From a candidate division FCPU426 bacterium (GTDB taxonomy: Bacteria > Oederibacteriota > PGYV01 > Palsa-1178): 10,908 nt of DNA. Positions 1-7,814 of this stretch are shown here, piece after piece (position 1 is the first letter of the stretch; each line of letters starts with the position of its first letter). The stretch spans positions 5,314-16,221 of the forward strand of contig PMTB01000065.1 in assembly GCA_003167475.1 (NCBI GenBank), given 5' to 3'. The notes below the pieces were generated by a model. That model was not told the DNA's origin. It ran no database searches and saw nothing but the letters and a program-made list of their open reading frames with translations. A program made the translations under genes and the position numbers.

Positions 1-80
1 TTTATGGGGTATTCTTTATGGATAAAAGTGGTTTTAAGGATTTCAGGAGTAATTTGGCGTTGACACTGCCGTATTTATAA
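1..80 (+). CDS. possible 3' tail of an upstream gene (partial)
   Basis: The frame starting at base 3 is open from the left edge to a TAA at 78-80 and would encode about 25 residues ending in LALTLPYL. The other two frames stop earlier (near 25 and at 61-63). The stretch is too short to identify a family, and an open frame of this length can occur by chance. If real, it ends 65 bases before recX, and the recX promoter lies inside its last codons. recA or a recA-linked gene would be a natural neighbour here, but the residues do not look like the acidic end of RecA. Low confidence. Confidence 0.25.
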   Translation, partial: YGVFFMDKSGFKDFRSNLALTLPYL

Positions 81-87
81 GTAAAAT
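60..87 (+). promoter_or_regulatory. sigma70-like promoter for the recX-alaS operon
   Basis: A perfect TTGACA at 60-65 is followed after 16 bp by TAAAAT at 82-87, which matches the -10 consensus at five of six positions. Transcription would begin near 94 and leave a leader of about 50 nt before the recX start at 146. It is the best promoter match upstream of the gene run and sits where one is expected. No LexA-type or other operator was recognised. A small 4-bp stem (CGGA 108-111, TCCG 116-119) lies in the leader and is probably not meaningful. Confidence 0.6.
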
Positions 88-145
88 GGTGTATAACCTA
101 TAAAAGGCGGAGCAGTCCGGCGCGCTTATAATAATGAGGAGAAAT

Positions 146-622
146 ATGGAAAAATCAAAGCAAAACCCCATGGATTTTGCCATGAAAATGCTGGCTATCA
201 GGGACTATGGAGAGGCTGAACTCAAATCAAGAATGGAAAGTAAGGGGTTTGGACCCGCAGAAATAGTCCCGGCAATAAATATATTGAAGAAAAAGGGCTT
301 CCTGGATGACACCGTTTATATAGGCAAAATAATTGAGAAATACACGTTGAAGGCGCCTTCGGGCAGGGCTTTTATAATGGATTATCTTGAACGAAAAGGG
401 CTGAAAAAGGAACAATATGAGGGTCTTTTAAACCCTGTAAATGAACTATCCGTTGCCAGGCTGGCCTTTAAGATGAAGTTTAAACCCCTTAAGAAAAACG
501 AAAATCCTTCGAAAATAAGGCAAAAGGCCGCCAATTATTTGCAAACAAAAGGTTTTGATTATGATATAATTGTTGAAATCTTGAATGAAGAAATTAAAGG
601 AGACGCAGATTATGAACAGTAA
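146..622 (+). CDS. recX: RecX family regulatory protein
   Basis: This encodes a 158-residue RecX-type protein. RecX proteins bind RecA filaments and usually limit RecA recombinase activity in the cytoplasm. The sequence shows the three-helix repeats typical of the family: an N-terminal module with a YGEAELKSRMESKGF-like stretch followed by KKKGFLDD (the family's gLlDD signature), a middle module around YLERKGL, and a final module with KIRQKAANYLQTKGFDYDII. I chose the ATG at 146 because AGGAG (137-141) lies just before it; an in-frame ATG at 134 would add only MRRN and overlaps that site. The gene overlaps alaS by 11 nt, and recX next to alaS is a known order (recA-recX-alaS in E. coli). recA itself is not in the window. 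Similarity is moderate, as is usual in this fast-evolving family. Confidence 0.87.
   Translation: MEKSKQNPMDFAMKMLAIRDYGEAELKSRMESKGFGPAEIVPAINILKKKGFLDDTVYIGKIIEKYTLKAPSGRAFIMDYLERKGLKKEQYEGLLNPVNELSVARLAFKMKFKPLKKNENPSKIRQKAANYLQTKGFDYDIIVEILNEEIKGDADYEQ
562..570 (+). promoter_or_regulatory. possible internal extended -10 promoter for alaS
   Basis: TGATATAAT is a perfect TATAAT (565-570) with the upstream TG of an extended -10 element. Transcription would start near 577, leaving about 35 nt before the alaS ATG at 612. The -35 region is weak: TTGCAA at 539-544 is 20 bp away. The bases also encode the DYDII part of the conserved last RecX module, so coding constraint alone may explain them. 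Confidence 0.3.
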
Positions 623-3230
623 CGAACTGAGGAAGTTATTCCTGCAGTTTTTCGCGGAACGCGGGCATGTTATAAAGCCCTCGTCCTCGCTTATTCCCGA
701 TGACGCCACATTGCTTTTTACGGTTGCCGGCATGGTCCCGTTCAAGAACTATTTCCTTTCAAAAGTGCCGCTGACTTTTACCAGGGCGGCCACGTCGCAG
801 AAGTGTATCAGGACAAACGACATAGACAACGTGGGAAGGACCCGCAGGCACCATACATTTTTTGAAATGCTCGGAAACTTCTCGTTCGGCGATTATTTCA
901 AGGAAGAGGCCATAAAATTCCACTGGGAATTCCTTACCGAAGTAGTGAAAATACCAAAAGACAGGCTTTATGTGACCGTGTATCTTGAAGACAATGACGC
1001 GTATGATATCTGGACCCAAAAGATGAAAATACCCGCTGACAGGATATTCAGGCTCGGCAAGGACACGAATTTCTGGGAAATGGGGACAGTCGGGCCGTGC
1101 GGGTACTGCAGCGAGATATACTATGATTTTGAAGGCGGAAAAAAAGACGTCGTGACGGGACGGGATATAGAGACAAATGACGACAGGTTCCTTGAGGTCT
1201 GCAACCTTGTATTTACAGAATTTGACAAGCGCGCGGACGGGACCCTCGGCGCGCTCAAGCAGAAAAACATAGACACAGGAATGGGGCTTGAAAGGCTTGC
1301 CGCGGTTTCGCAGGGGGTTTTTTCAAATTTTGAGACCGACCTTTTCATGCCGATGATAAAGGACGTGGCTGAAAAAGCCGCGACCGTGTACGGCAAGGAC
1401 CCGAAAACAGACATTTCCCTCAGGGTTATCGCCGACCATGCCAGGGGCGTGACATTTTTGATAGGTGACGGGGTGCTTCCGTCAAATGAAGGCCGCGGTT
1501 ATATCCTGCGCAGGCTCATACGCAGGGCCGTGCGCCATGGAAGGACGCTCGGTTTCAGGGAAACATTCCTTTATAAAGTCGTGCCGGTAGTCCTGCACAT
1601 GATGGGAGAAGCTTATCCTGAAACTGCGCAGAGAAAAGACTACATAACGCAGATAATAAAACTTGAAGAAGAGAAGTTCCAGGAGACTATGGACAAGGGG
1701 CTGGAAATACTCAATCAGGAAATAGAAATGCTGATGAAGTCAAAAACCGCCATCCTGCCGGGAGAGGTCGCCTTTAAACTTTATGACACCTTTGGTTTCC
1801 CCATAGAGATAACAGAGGAGATTCTGAATGAATTTTCCATGTCCACGGACAAGGTGAAATTCAAGGAGTGCATGGAAACGCAGCGCGAGACGGCAAAGAA
1901 GGCATGGAAGGGCATGAGCGTTGACGAGCATGCTGTCCCCGAGGACGTAATAAAGAACCTGCCCGTTACAAAGTTCACCGGATATACGGGATTTTCAGAG
2001 GACGGCTGCAAGGTGCTTGCAATAGTTAAAGGCGGAAAAAAAATTGCGTCGGCCCACGATGGCGATGAAGTTTCAATCCTCCTTGATAAAACCTCTTTTT
2101 ACGGCGAGGGCGGCGGTCAGATGGGCGATAAGGGCATAATCACCGGGCCGGATGTGGAACTGGAAGTAATAGACACCCAAAAAACAGACGACAGGTACAT
2201 ACACAGGGTTAAGGTAATAAAGGGTTCTGTTCAAGAGGGCAATATTGTAAAAACCACCGTTGACATGGATAAGCGTTCCGCAATAATGAAAAACCATACA
2301 GGCACACATCTGCTGCAGGCCGCTTTAAGGGATATTTTGGGGTCTCATGTCGAGCAGGCCGGTTCTTATGTCGGCGACGACAGGCTCAGGTTCGATTTCA
2401 CGCATTACGCGGCATTGTCCGAGCATGAAGTCCGTCTGGCGGAGAAAATGGTAAATAAATGGATACAGGAAAGCGTTCCCGTGGAAGTCGAAGTTATGAG
2501 CGTCGAAGACGCAAAAAATACGGGGGCCATGGCTCTATTTGAGGAAAAATACAAAGGCGAGGTCAGGGTCGTGTCTGTCGGCCATATTTCAAAGGAATTA
2601 TGCGCCGGAACCCACCTGCATAATATAGGCGAAATCGGGCTCTTTAAGATAGTTTCATCAGCGTCAACCGCCGCGGGCATACGCAGGATAGAGGCAATAA
2701 CAGGGGACGCTTCCTACGCCCTGGTCCTGGAAAATGAGGGCACAATAAAGGAATTAAAAACAGTTTTTAAGACAAGCGATACCAACGAGCTCAAGGAAAA
2801 AATAAATAAAATGCTCAGGGAATTCAAGGAACTTGATAAAAAGGTCAACGAAGTAAAAAAAGCCGGGATGATGAAAGATGTGGATGAATATATTGCGCAG
2901 GCAAAGGATGTTAACGGGACAAAAGTGATTACTATCAGGTTCACGGACGCGGATAAGGAAGCGGTCAGGGCGCTCGGGGATGTGCTCCGTGAAAAAATGA
3001 AAAAAACGGTAATCGTGATAGCCAGTACGGCCGGCGAAAAGATCAGCTTTCTTGCAATGGTAACCGATGATATAACAGACAAGCATGACGCTTCAAAGAT
3101 AGTCAAGCGCGCGGCCGCCATATGCGGCGGGGGCGGGGGCGGGAAAAAGAACATGGCCGAAGCCGGCGGTAAGGACGCCTCGAAAATCGACGAAGCCCTG
3201 CTTGAAGTGGAAAAGGCAGTCAGAGGATAA
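612..3230 (+). CDS. alaS: alanine--tRNA ligase (AlaRS)
   Basis: This 872-residue class II synthetase attaches alanine to tRNA(Ala) using ATP and hydrolyses mischarged Ser/Gly-tRNA(Ala); the length is normal for bacteria (about 870-880). In order, the catalytic core contains RTRRHHTFFEMLGNFSFGDY (residues 76-95), GPCGYCSE (161-168) and DTGMGLERL (221-229). The tRNA-recognition part has NEGRGYILRRLIRRAVRHGR (292-311). The editing domain carries the zinc ligands HTGTH (H562, H566) and CAGTH (C664, H668). The C-terminal C-Ala/DHHA1 domain ends with six glycines (839-844) and AEAGG. The start at 612 is set by AAAGGAGA (596-603) and by N-terminal homology; the reading frame extends upstream to an ATG at 585 that lacks support. 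It overlaps recX by 11 nt, and ruvX follows after 2 nt. Small departures from usual motifs are Tyr165 in place of the common Pro, and KKN after the glycine run in place of the common RPD/RPH. Confidence 0.98.
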   Translation: MNSNELRKLFLQFFAERGHVIKPSSSLIPDDATLLFTVAGMVPFKNYFLSKVPLTFTRAATSQKCIRTNDIDNVGRTRRHHTFFEMLGNFSFGDYFKEEAIKFHWEFLTEVVKIPKDRLYVTVYLEDNDAYDIWTQKMKIPADRIFRLGKDTNFWEMGTVGPCGYCSEIYYDFEGGKKDVVTGRDIETNDDRFLEVCNLVFTEFDKRADGTLGALKQKNIDTGMGLERLAAVSQGVFSNFETDLFMPMIKDVAEKAATVYGKDPKTDISLRVIADHARGVTFLIGDGVLPSNEGRGYILRRLIRRAVRHGRTLGFRETFLYKVVPVVLHMMGEAYPETAQRKDYITQIIKLEEEKFQETMDKGLEILNQEIEMLMKSKTAILPGEVAFKLYDTFGFPIEITEEILNEFSMSTDKVKFKECMETQRETAKKAWKGMSVDEHAVPEDVIKNLPVTKFTGYTGFSEDGCKVLAIVKGGKKIASAHDGDEVSILLDKTSFYGEGGGQMGDKGIITGPDVELEVIDTQKTDDRYIHRVKVIKGSVQEGNIVKTTVDMDKRSAIMKNHTGTHLLQAALRDILGSHVEQAGSYVGDDRLRFDFTHYAALSEHEVRLAEKMVNKWIQESVPVEVEVMSVEDAKNTGAMALFEEKYKGEVRVVSVGHISKELCAGTHLHNIGEIGLFKIVSSASTAAGIRRIEAITGDASYALVLENEGTIKELKTVFKTSDTNELKEKINKMLREFKELDKKVNEVKKAGMMKDVDEYIAQAKDVNGTKVITIRFTDADKEAVRALGDVLREKMKKTVIVIASTAGEKISFLAMVTDDITDKHDASKIVKRAAAICGGGGGGKKNMAEAGGKDASKIDEALLEVEKAVRG
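3126..3143 (+). repeat. short GGCGGG hexamer repeat (three units) within alaS
   Basis: Three tandem copies of GGCGGG encode the six-glycine run of the AlaRS C-terminal domain (residues 839-844). The run has several G-tracts in the coding strand and could form a G-quadruplex in DNA or mRNA. It could also vary in length by slippage in whole-glycine steps. The glycine run itself is a conserved family feature, so the repeat is most simply explained by coding need. Confidence 0.6.
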
Positions 3231-3232
3231 TA

Positions 3233-3652
3233 ATGAGGATAATCTGTTTTGACCCCGGGACCGTAAGGATCGGGGTCGCCATAAGCGACGAGACCGAGTA
3301 CCTGTCAAGGCCAATAGGAAATTTCAAAAATGACGACCGTCTGGAGCGGCAGATCAGGGAACTCGGCGAAAAGAATGAATTCAACAAGATCGTGGTCGGC
3401 GAGCCGTTCAATATGGACGGGACCAGGAACCCCCATAATACTTTTGTCGGGCAGCTTGTGGATAAACTTAAGGGTATATTCCCGGATAAGGAAATAATCA
3501 TGTGGGATGAGCGCCTCTCAAGCTGGGAAGCCAATAATCTGATGCTTGAAGCCGACATGAGCAGGAAAAAAAGGAAAAAGAAAGTGGACGGCCTGGCCGC
3601 CGCTTTAATACTGCAAAATTACCTGGACAAGGCGCGCGAGAGGAAAAAATGA
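3233..3652 (+). CDS. ruvX: RuvX/YqgF family Holliday junction resolvase-like nuclease
   Basis: This encodes a 139-residue RNase H-fold protein of the YqgF/RuvX family, a widespread bacterial protein linked to Holliday-junction resolution and, in E. coli, to pre-16S rRNA 5' processing. The usual length is 135-150 residues. The acidic catalytic residues are visible: Asp7 in FDPGTVRIGVAISD, the VVGEPFNMDGT strand and loop (54-64), Asp92/Glu93 in WDERLSS, and Asp119 in VDGLAAALILQNYLD. The start at 3233 follows the alaS stop by 2 nt and has AGAGG (3222-3226) at good spacing. The stop overlaps the mltG start as ATGA (3649-3652), so alaS, ruvX and mltG are very likely co-transcribed and translationally coupled. 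A basic cluster (RKKRKKK, near 111-117) precedes the last catalytic Asp and may contact nucleic acid. Confidence 0.96.
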   Translation: MRIICFDPGTVRIGVAISDETEYLSRPIGNFKNDDRLERQIRELGEKNEFNKIVVGEPFNMDGTRNPHNTFVGQLVDKLKGIFPDKEIIMWDERLSSWEANNLMLEADMSRKKRKKKVDGLAAALILQNYLDKARERKK

Positions 3653-4704
3653 ACAATAAAAACACCGGACCGGTTAAAAAGATGACAGTTTCTGATTTTT
3701 TCCTGATATTTGCCATTGCGGTCTGTTCCGTAATTGGCAGCGTTTTTGTCGCCGCGTTTGTGCCGGTTTCGGGGGCGCAGGAACAGGCGAAAGAAATTAA
3801 TATCAACTACGGCACGGGATTGAAAAAAATAGCGAGCGCATTGAAATCCGAAGGCCTTATCAGGAACAGGTTAGCTTTTGAACTTTACGCCGTGGTGACC
3901 GGGTCAAATAAGAAATTTCAGGCCGGGGAATATGAATTTTCCGCATCCATGTCAGCGGCAGGCATTTCCGTTAAGATGGTCAAGGGCGATGTCAAAAAAC
4001 ACAAGGTAGTTGTCCCGGAAGGTTCCGACATAGCCGATATAGACAGGATATTCGCGGACTCGGGGATGTTAAAGGCCGGCGAAATACTCGCGGCGGCTGG
4101 TGATAAGGCGTTCATTAAACTGCTTGGGATACAGACACCCTCGGCCGAAGGCCTGCTTTTTCCCGATACTTATTACGTGATACGCGGTGAAACAGCCGCA
4201 AAGATCGTGCAGACCATGTACGAGCGTTTCAGGCAAAAATCCGTTATTGATATAAACCGCACCTATGACATACAGGGTTACAAGGAATCCGGATATAAGG
4301 CGCTCATAATGGCTTCGATAATAGAAAAAGAATCACGCTTGGATGCGGAGCGGTCCATGGTGGCGTCGGTTTTTTATAACAGGCTGAAGTCGCCTGAAGC
4401 GTATCAAAGAAGGCTGGAGTCCTGCGCCACGGTCAGATATGCTTTGAGCAAGAAAAGGGGAATAATAACCTATAAGGACCTTAAAGTGGACAGCCCCTAT
4501 AACACTTACATCAGGATAGGGCTGCCGCCGGGGCCGATATGCAATCCGGGGTTGGAAAGCATGGCCGCGGCCCTGAAACCGGATGTCACCAAATTCAGGT
4601 ATTTTGTGCTCTATGACAACGGGGAACACACGTTTTCGGAGACCCTGGAAGAGCACAACAGGGCAAAGGTAATGAATAAAAAAATAAGGCAGGACATGGA
4701 ATGA
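3649..4704 (+). CDS. mltG: endolytic murein transglycosylase MltG (YceG-like)
   Basis: This 351-residue inner-membrane protein cleaves nascent glycan strands in the periplasm and is thought to set their length. A short cytoplasmic N-terminus is followed by one membrane helix (about residues 15-38). Next come a LysM-like subdomain (about 46-115), the family motif EGLLFPDTYY (167-176), and the catalytic region ASIIEKES, with Glu226 as the likely catalytic acid by analogy with E. coli MltG Glu218. The C-terminal part has DSPYNTY and GLPPGPICNPG (281-301) and YDNGEHTFSETLEEHN. The segment that in many homologues reads LQSDPTV is LESCATV here (256-262). It starts in a 4-nt ATGA overlap with ruvX, with GAGAGG (3638-3643) as ribosome site, and ends in another ATGA overlap with the next gene. 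The ruvX-mltG pairing is common in bacteria. Confidence 0.97.
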   Translation: MNNKNTGPVKKMTVSDFFLIFAIAVCSVIGSVFVAAFVPVSGAQEQAKEININYGTGLKKIASALKSEGLIRNRLAFELYAVVTGSNKKFQAGEYEFSASMSAAGISVKMVKGDVKKHKVVVPEGSDIADIDRIFADSGMLKAGEILAAAGDKAFIKLLGIQTPSAEGLLFPDTYYVIRGETAAKIVQTMYERFRQKSVIDINRTYDIQGYKESGYKALIMASIIEKESRLDAERSMVASVFYNRLKSPEAYQRRLESCATVRYALSKKRGIITYKDLKVDSPYNTYIRIGLPPGPICNPGLESMAAALKPDVTKFRYFVLYDNGEHTFSETLEEHNRAKVMNKKIRQDME

Positions 4705-5702
4705 AAAAAATATTGATATTTCTGGCTTTTATCCCCGTATTAAATACGGCGGTTTTTGCGCTGACCTATAACGACATGGCCGGAGACACGCTGGGGGCCT
4801 GGAAGGCGGAAGCGGATTACAAGGAAAAATATTTTGAATACAACACGTTTTACAAGGACGGACTGGAACCGCAGGGCGTCATGCTCCGCGGTATTGACGA
4901 GGATTTTATCGTAAGGCTGGGGCTGCCCGGCGGTTACGCCGTTTCCCTGGACGCCAATTATATCTTCCAGAATCTTGATGCGCTTTATGACTATAATAAT
5001 GTTCAGACCATAACGCTTCTGTGCGCAAAACAATTTGACACATGGCCCGGTATTTTGCTGGGAATTAAGTTTCCGTTGGGCACGAAAATAGCAGACGACC
5101 CTGTCCTTATCAACAATGAAGATAAGTATGACCTGCTTACAGGCTTGTTTATTAAGGATTCCTGGGGTTTTTTGAAATACTCAATGCAGGCGGTTTATGA
5201 GGTTCCTATCGGGCAATTCAGCACGTATCCGCCGGACCAGTTTAAAACGGGCTACCAGGGGGACGCGGACTTTTCGGCCTCCCTGGGGTTTAATTTATAT
5301 AATGACCCCAGCAAGCAGGTCATAGACATACTGGCCGAGGCTGAGTATTCGCTGGTGCAGCGGGATTCCGGCAATTCGCAAAAACTTTCAATAATCCCAC
5401 AGGCTGTGATGAAATTTTATGACGATTTTAACCTGATACTCGGAGCGGAGATACTTGCCGCCGCGGATAATATGTACCTGAACAAAAAGGATATAGTGTG
5501 GTATGTAGTTAAAGTTAACTATGTTTTGAACAGCGATAACAGGAAATCCGGGGTGACGTCCACTGCTCAAACCGGATTTGCGGCTGGCGCGTTTTTGCCT
5601 GCAAGCACGACTTCGACAGCCGCGGCTGTCACTGCGACGGCGGGCGTAACACCGGCAATTTCGGGCTATCCTGCCATGATTCCGACGCCTGCGGCGAGAT
5701 AA
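4701..5702 (+). CDS. secreted, probable outer-membrane beta-barrel protein of unknown function
   Basis: I do not recognise the family. The 333-residue product begins with a clear Sec signal peptide (MKK, a hydrophobic run, then a likely cut after the Ala of AVFA near residue 20). Residues 50-277 show repeated short amphipathic stretches with Gly and aromatic residues, for example GGYAVSLDANYIF, GILLGIKFPLG, FSASLGFNLY and IVWYVVKVNYVL. This resembles outer-membrane barrels such as the loosely defined MetA-type transporter-like proteins. The last strand seems to end near 277. It is followed by a 56-residue tail rich in Ala, Thr, Pro, Ser and Gly without charged residues after about 282, except the final Arg. 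No lipobox is seen. The ATG overlaps the mltG stop by 4 nt, so it is translated with the murein enzyme. That it is a gene is well supported; barrel topology is inference. Confidence 0.8.
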   Translation: MKKILIFLAFIPVLNTAVFALTYNDMAGDTLGAWKAEADYKEKYFEYNTFYKDGLEPQGVMLRGIDEDFIVRLGLPGGYAVSLDANYIFQNLDALYDYNNVQTITLLCAKQFDTWPGILLGIKFPLGTKIADDPVLINNEDKYDLLTGLFIKDSWGFLKYSMQAVYEVPIGQFSTYPPDQFKTGYQGDADFSASLGFNLYNDPSKQVIDILAEAEYSLVQRDSGNSQKLSIIPQAVMKFYDDFNLILGAEILAAADNMYLNKKDIVWYVVKVNYVLNSDNRKSGVTSTAQTGFAAGAFLPASTTSTAAAVTATAGVTPAISGYPAMIPTPAAR

Positions 5703-5744
5703 AGTTTCCATAAGTTTATTTAGCGACAAAAGAATAGGGGTAAA

Positions 5745-7814
5745 ATGAAAAATAACAATCAGGGCAGGATCGTCAGCAAGGAAGAGATCGTCGAACTTCT
5801 TAAAAATGAGGGGAAGTCACTCGATGTAAAAACTGTTTTGCACAAGCTCAAACTTGCCAACTCGGCCAGGGGCACGGTAAAGCAGATACTAAAGAAGCTC
5901 AGCAAACAGGGCGCGATAAATATGGAGCGCAAAAAATTTTCCGGTGAAAAGGTTTCCAAAACAATCACCGGTAAGATCGACCTGCGCAACGATTACGGGT
6001 TCCTTGTTCAGCCTGACGGGAACGACATATTCGTCGGCAGGAGCAGCGCCGAAGACCTGCTGCCGGGGGATATAATAGAGGTTTATCCGCACGTAAGCCG
6101 CGCCGGCGGCATTGAAGGGGAGCTAAAAAGGATTGTAAAGCGCACGGAATCGCCGGTCATGTGCAGGGTGAAGAAATTCGGAGGCGATGTTTTTGGCGTC
6201 CTGACTTTCAAGCCGGGGCCAATAATCAAGATAAGGAAACCCTCTGAGGCGCTCGGGGAAGGGGACCTGATACTGGTCAAGGCCGAATACGACAATGGAA
6301 AACTTTACGGCGAGGTTATTGCACACCTTTACGACAAAAGCGACATGAAACTTTACATGCAGTTCATCCTGGCCAGGAATGAGATCCGGCAGGATTTTCC
6401 CGATGTTGTATTATCCGAGGCCGCGGCCATCGGAATAGACACCTCCAACCTGGGCTCCAGGATGGATTTAAGGGATGAAATTATAGTCACGGTGGACCCT
6501 AAAGACGCCAAAGATTTCGACGACGCGATCTCCATTGAAAAAAAGGATGGAAAATACAGGCTCGGCGTCCATATAGCGGACGTTACGCATTATATGAAAG
6601 AAGGCTCGGCTCTGGACGCGGAAGCCTCGTTGCGCGGCACAAGCGTTTACCTTCCCGGAGCTGTCATACCCATGCAGCCCGAGAAACTTTCCAACGACAT
6701 ATGCTCACTGCGCGAAGGCGTGGACAGGATGACTTTCTCGATATTCATGAATATGGACGAAAACGGCTTCATAGAGGATTATGAGATAAGGGAGTCCGTC
6801 ATAAGGAACCACAAGCGCTTCACCTATGAGGAAGTAGAAGGCATATTAACGGGAGGCGAGTGCAAGGATGAGAAGGTAAAAGAAGCGTTATTTTTGATGA
6901 ACGAACTTAAGGAAAAACTCAAGGCTAATTTTAGGGCGGGTGGATCAATTGATTTTGACCTCGGCGAGCCGGTTTTTGTATATAATGACGACTGGAGCGT
7001 GGCCGATATTGTAAGGAAAGAGCCGCTGGAGTCGCATAAACTCATAGAATACTTTATGATATCGGCGAATATTTGCGCCGCGGATTTTATCACCAAAAAT
7101 TCAAAATTCGGCATGTTTCGTGTGCATGAAAAGCCTTTCCAAAGGGATCTTGACGATTTTAACGCGTACATGAGGGGCATGGGAATCGATGTTTCCCTGA
7201 AAAAGGGCACAAACAAGGAATTTCAGCAGGTGCTTGAAAAAGTTAGGAACTCGGAAAAGAAGAACCTTGTGCAGAAAAAACTGCTGCGTTCCATGAAGCT
7301 GGCGAGGTATTCCGAGAAAAACCTGGGGCACTTCGGCCTCGGGCTTGAAAAATACACCCATTTCACCTCCCCTATACGGCGGTATGCCGATGTTATGGTG
7401 CACAGGCTTATCAAGCATTTCCAGAGGATAGAGGCGATGAAAGACGCCCAGCGGGAATATTTAAAACAGGTGGCGGTGAATATTTCCGTTAACGAGGAAA
7501 AAGCCGAGAAGGCGGAAAATGACGCGTTCAGGCTGTACTGTCTTGACTTTTTAAAAGACAGGGTGGGCGATGTTTTTGAGGCGGTCGTCTCCAGGGTGAC
7601 AAAGAACGGTTTCGTCATGGAACTCGGCGAATACCCTGTGGAAGGCTTCGTGAACTTTGACGCGCTTGACGAATATTACACTTTTGACCAGTACAGACAG
7701 GCTGCCATAGCGAAAAGGTCGAAGAAAATAATCAAAACAGGCGATATTTTTTCTGTTATAATAGTGAGGATAGACCTTGAAGCTTTAAAATTAGAACTGG
7801 AGCCGGAAAAATGA
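5745..7814 (+). CDS. rnr: ribonuclease R (RNB family 3'-5' exoribonuclease)
   Basis: This 689-residue cytoplasmic enzyme degrades RNA from the 3' end, including structured RNA, and acts in RNA turnover and quality control. Domains in order are an N-terminal winged-helix-like region (about 8-60), two cold-shock domains (about 72-205, beginning GKIDLRNDYGFL), the RNB catalytic domain (about 240-580) and an S1 domain (about 608-687). The metal-binding acidic cluster DPKDAKDFDD gives Asp251, Asp257, Asp259 and Asp260, with the same spacing as E. coli RNase R Asp272/278/280/281. HFTSPIRRYAD (539-549) is the other RNB hallmark. The protein ends right after S1, without the long basic tail of E. coli RNase R (813 residues). 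The ATG follows AGGGG (5736-5740). The 42-nt gap upstream is the largest in the run and shows no hairpin terminator. The stop overlaps the next gene as ATGA. Confidence 0.98.
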   Translation: MKNNNQGRIVSKEEIVELLKNEGKSLDVKTVLHKLKLANSARGTVKQILKKLSKQGAINMERKKFSGEKVSKTITGKIDLRNDYGFLVQPDGNDIFVGRSSAEDLLPGDIIEVYPHVSRAGGIEGELKRIVKRTESPVMCRVKKFGGDVFGVLTFKPGPIIKIRKPSEALGEGDLILVKAEYDNGKLYGEVIAHLYDKSDMKLYMQFILARNEIRQDFPDVVLSEAAAIGIDTSNLGSRMDLRDEIIVTVDPKDAKDFDDAISIEKKDGKYRLGVHIADVTHYMKEGSALDAEASLRGTSVYLPGAVIPMQPEKLSNDICSLREGVDRMTFSIFMNMDENGFIEDYEIRESVIRNHKRFTYEEVEGILTGGECKDEKVKEALFLMNELKEKLKANFRAGGSIDFDLGEPVFVYNDDWSVADIVRKEPLESHKLIEYFMISANICAADFITKNSKFGMFRVHEKPFQRDLDDFNAYMRGMGIDVSLKKGTNKEFQQVLEKVRNSEKKNLVQKKLLRSMKLARYSEKNLGHFGLGLEKYTHFTSPIRRYADVMVHRLIKHFQRIEAMKDAQREYLKQVAVNISVNEEKAEKAENDAFRLYCLDFLKDRVGDVFEAVVSRVTKNGFVMELGEYPVEGFVNFDALDEYYTFDQYRQAAIAKRSKKIIKTGDIFSVIIVRIDLEALKLELEPEK
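7754..7762 (+). promoter_or_regulatory. possible internal extended -10 promoter near the end of rnr
   Basis: TGTTATAAT is a perfect TATAAT (7757-7762) with the TG of an extended -10 element. Transcription would start near 7769, leaving about 40 nt before the ATG of the barrel/TPR gene at 7811. There is no good -35; TCAAAA at 7732-7737 matches only three positions at 19 bp. It could let the barrel gene and the signalling gene be expressed apart from the housekeeping genes. Confidence 0.33.

Noticed and set aside
1..63. Frame 1 tail ending at 61-63 as an upstream gene end
   Set aside because: The translation is rich in Trp and Val with no recognisable motif. The frame ending at 80 is somewhat more protein-like, though also uncertain.
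127..132. Perfect TATAAT just before recX
   Set aside because: Transcription would start near 139, leaving only about 7 nt and no room for the ribosome site, and there is no -35 at 17 bp. The TTGACA/TAAAAT pair upstream is better placed.
2714..3154. Minus-strand reading frame with a proline run, antisense to alaS
   Set aside because: The proline run is the complement of the glycine repeat of AlaRS, and composition and position are those of a shadow of a strongly conserved gene.
4735..4749. Inverted repeat CCGTATT/AATACGG with one base between arms, inside the signal-peptide codons of the 4701 gene
   Set aside because: Several 7-bp inverted repeats with short spacing are expected by chance in 10.9 kb. 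It is in coding sequence, and a 1-nt loop cannot form a normal hairpin.
5703..5744. Gap before rnr as a terminator or promoter
   Set aside because: No stem-loop with a T-run and no convincing -35/-10 pair. I see only the AGGGG ribosome site.
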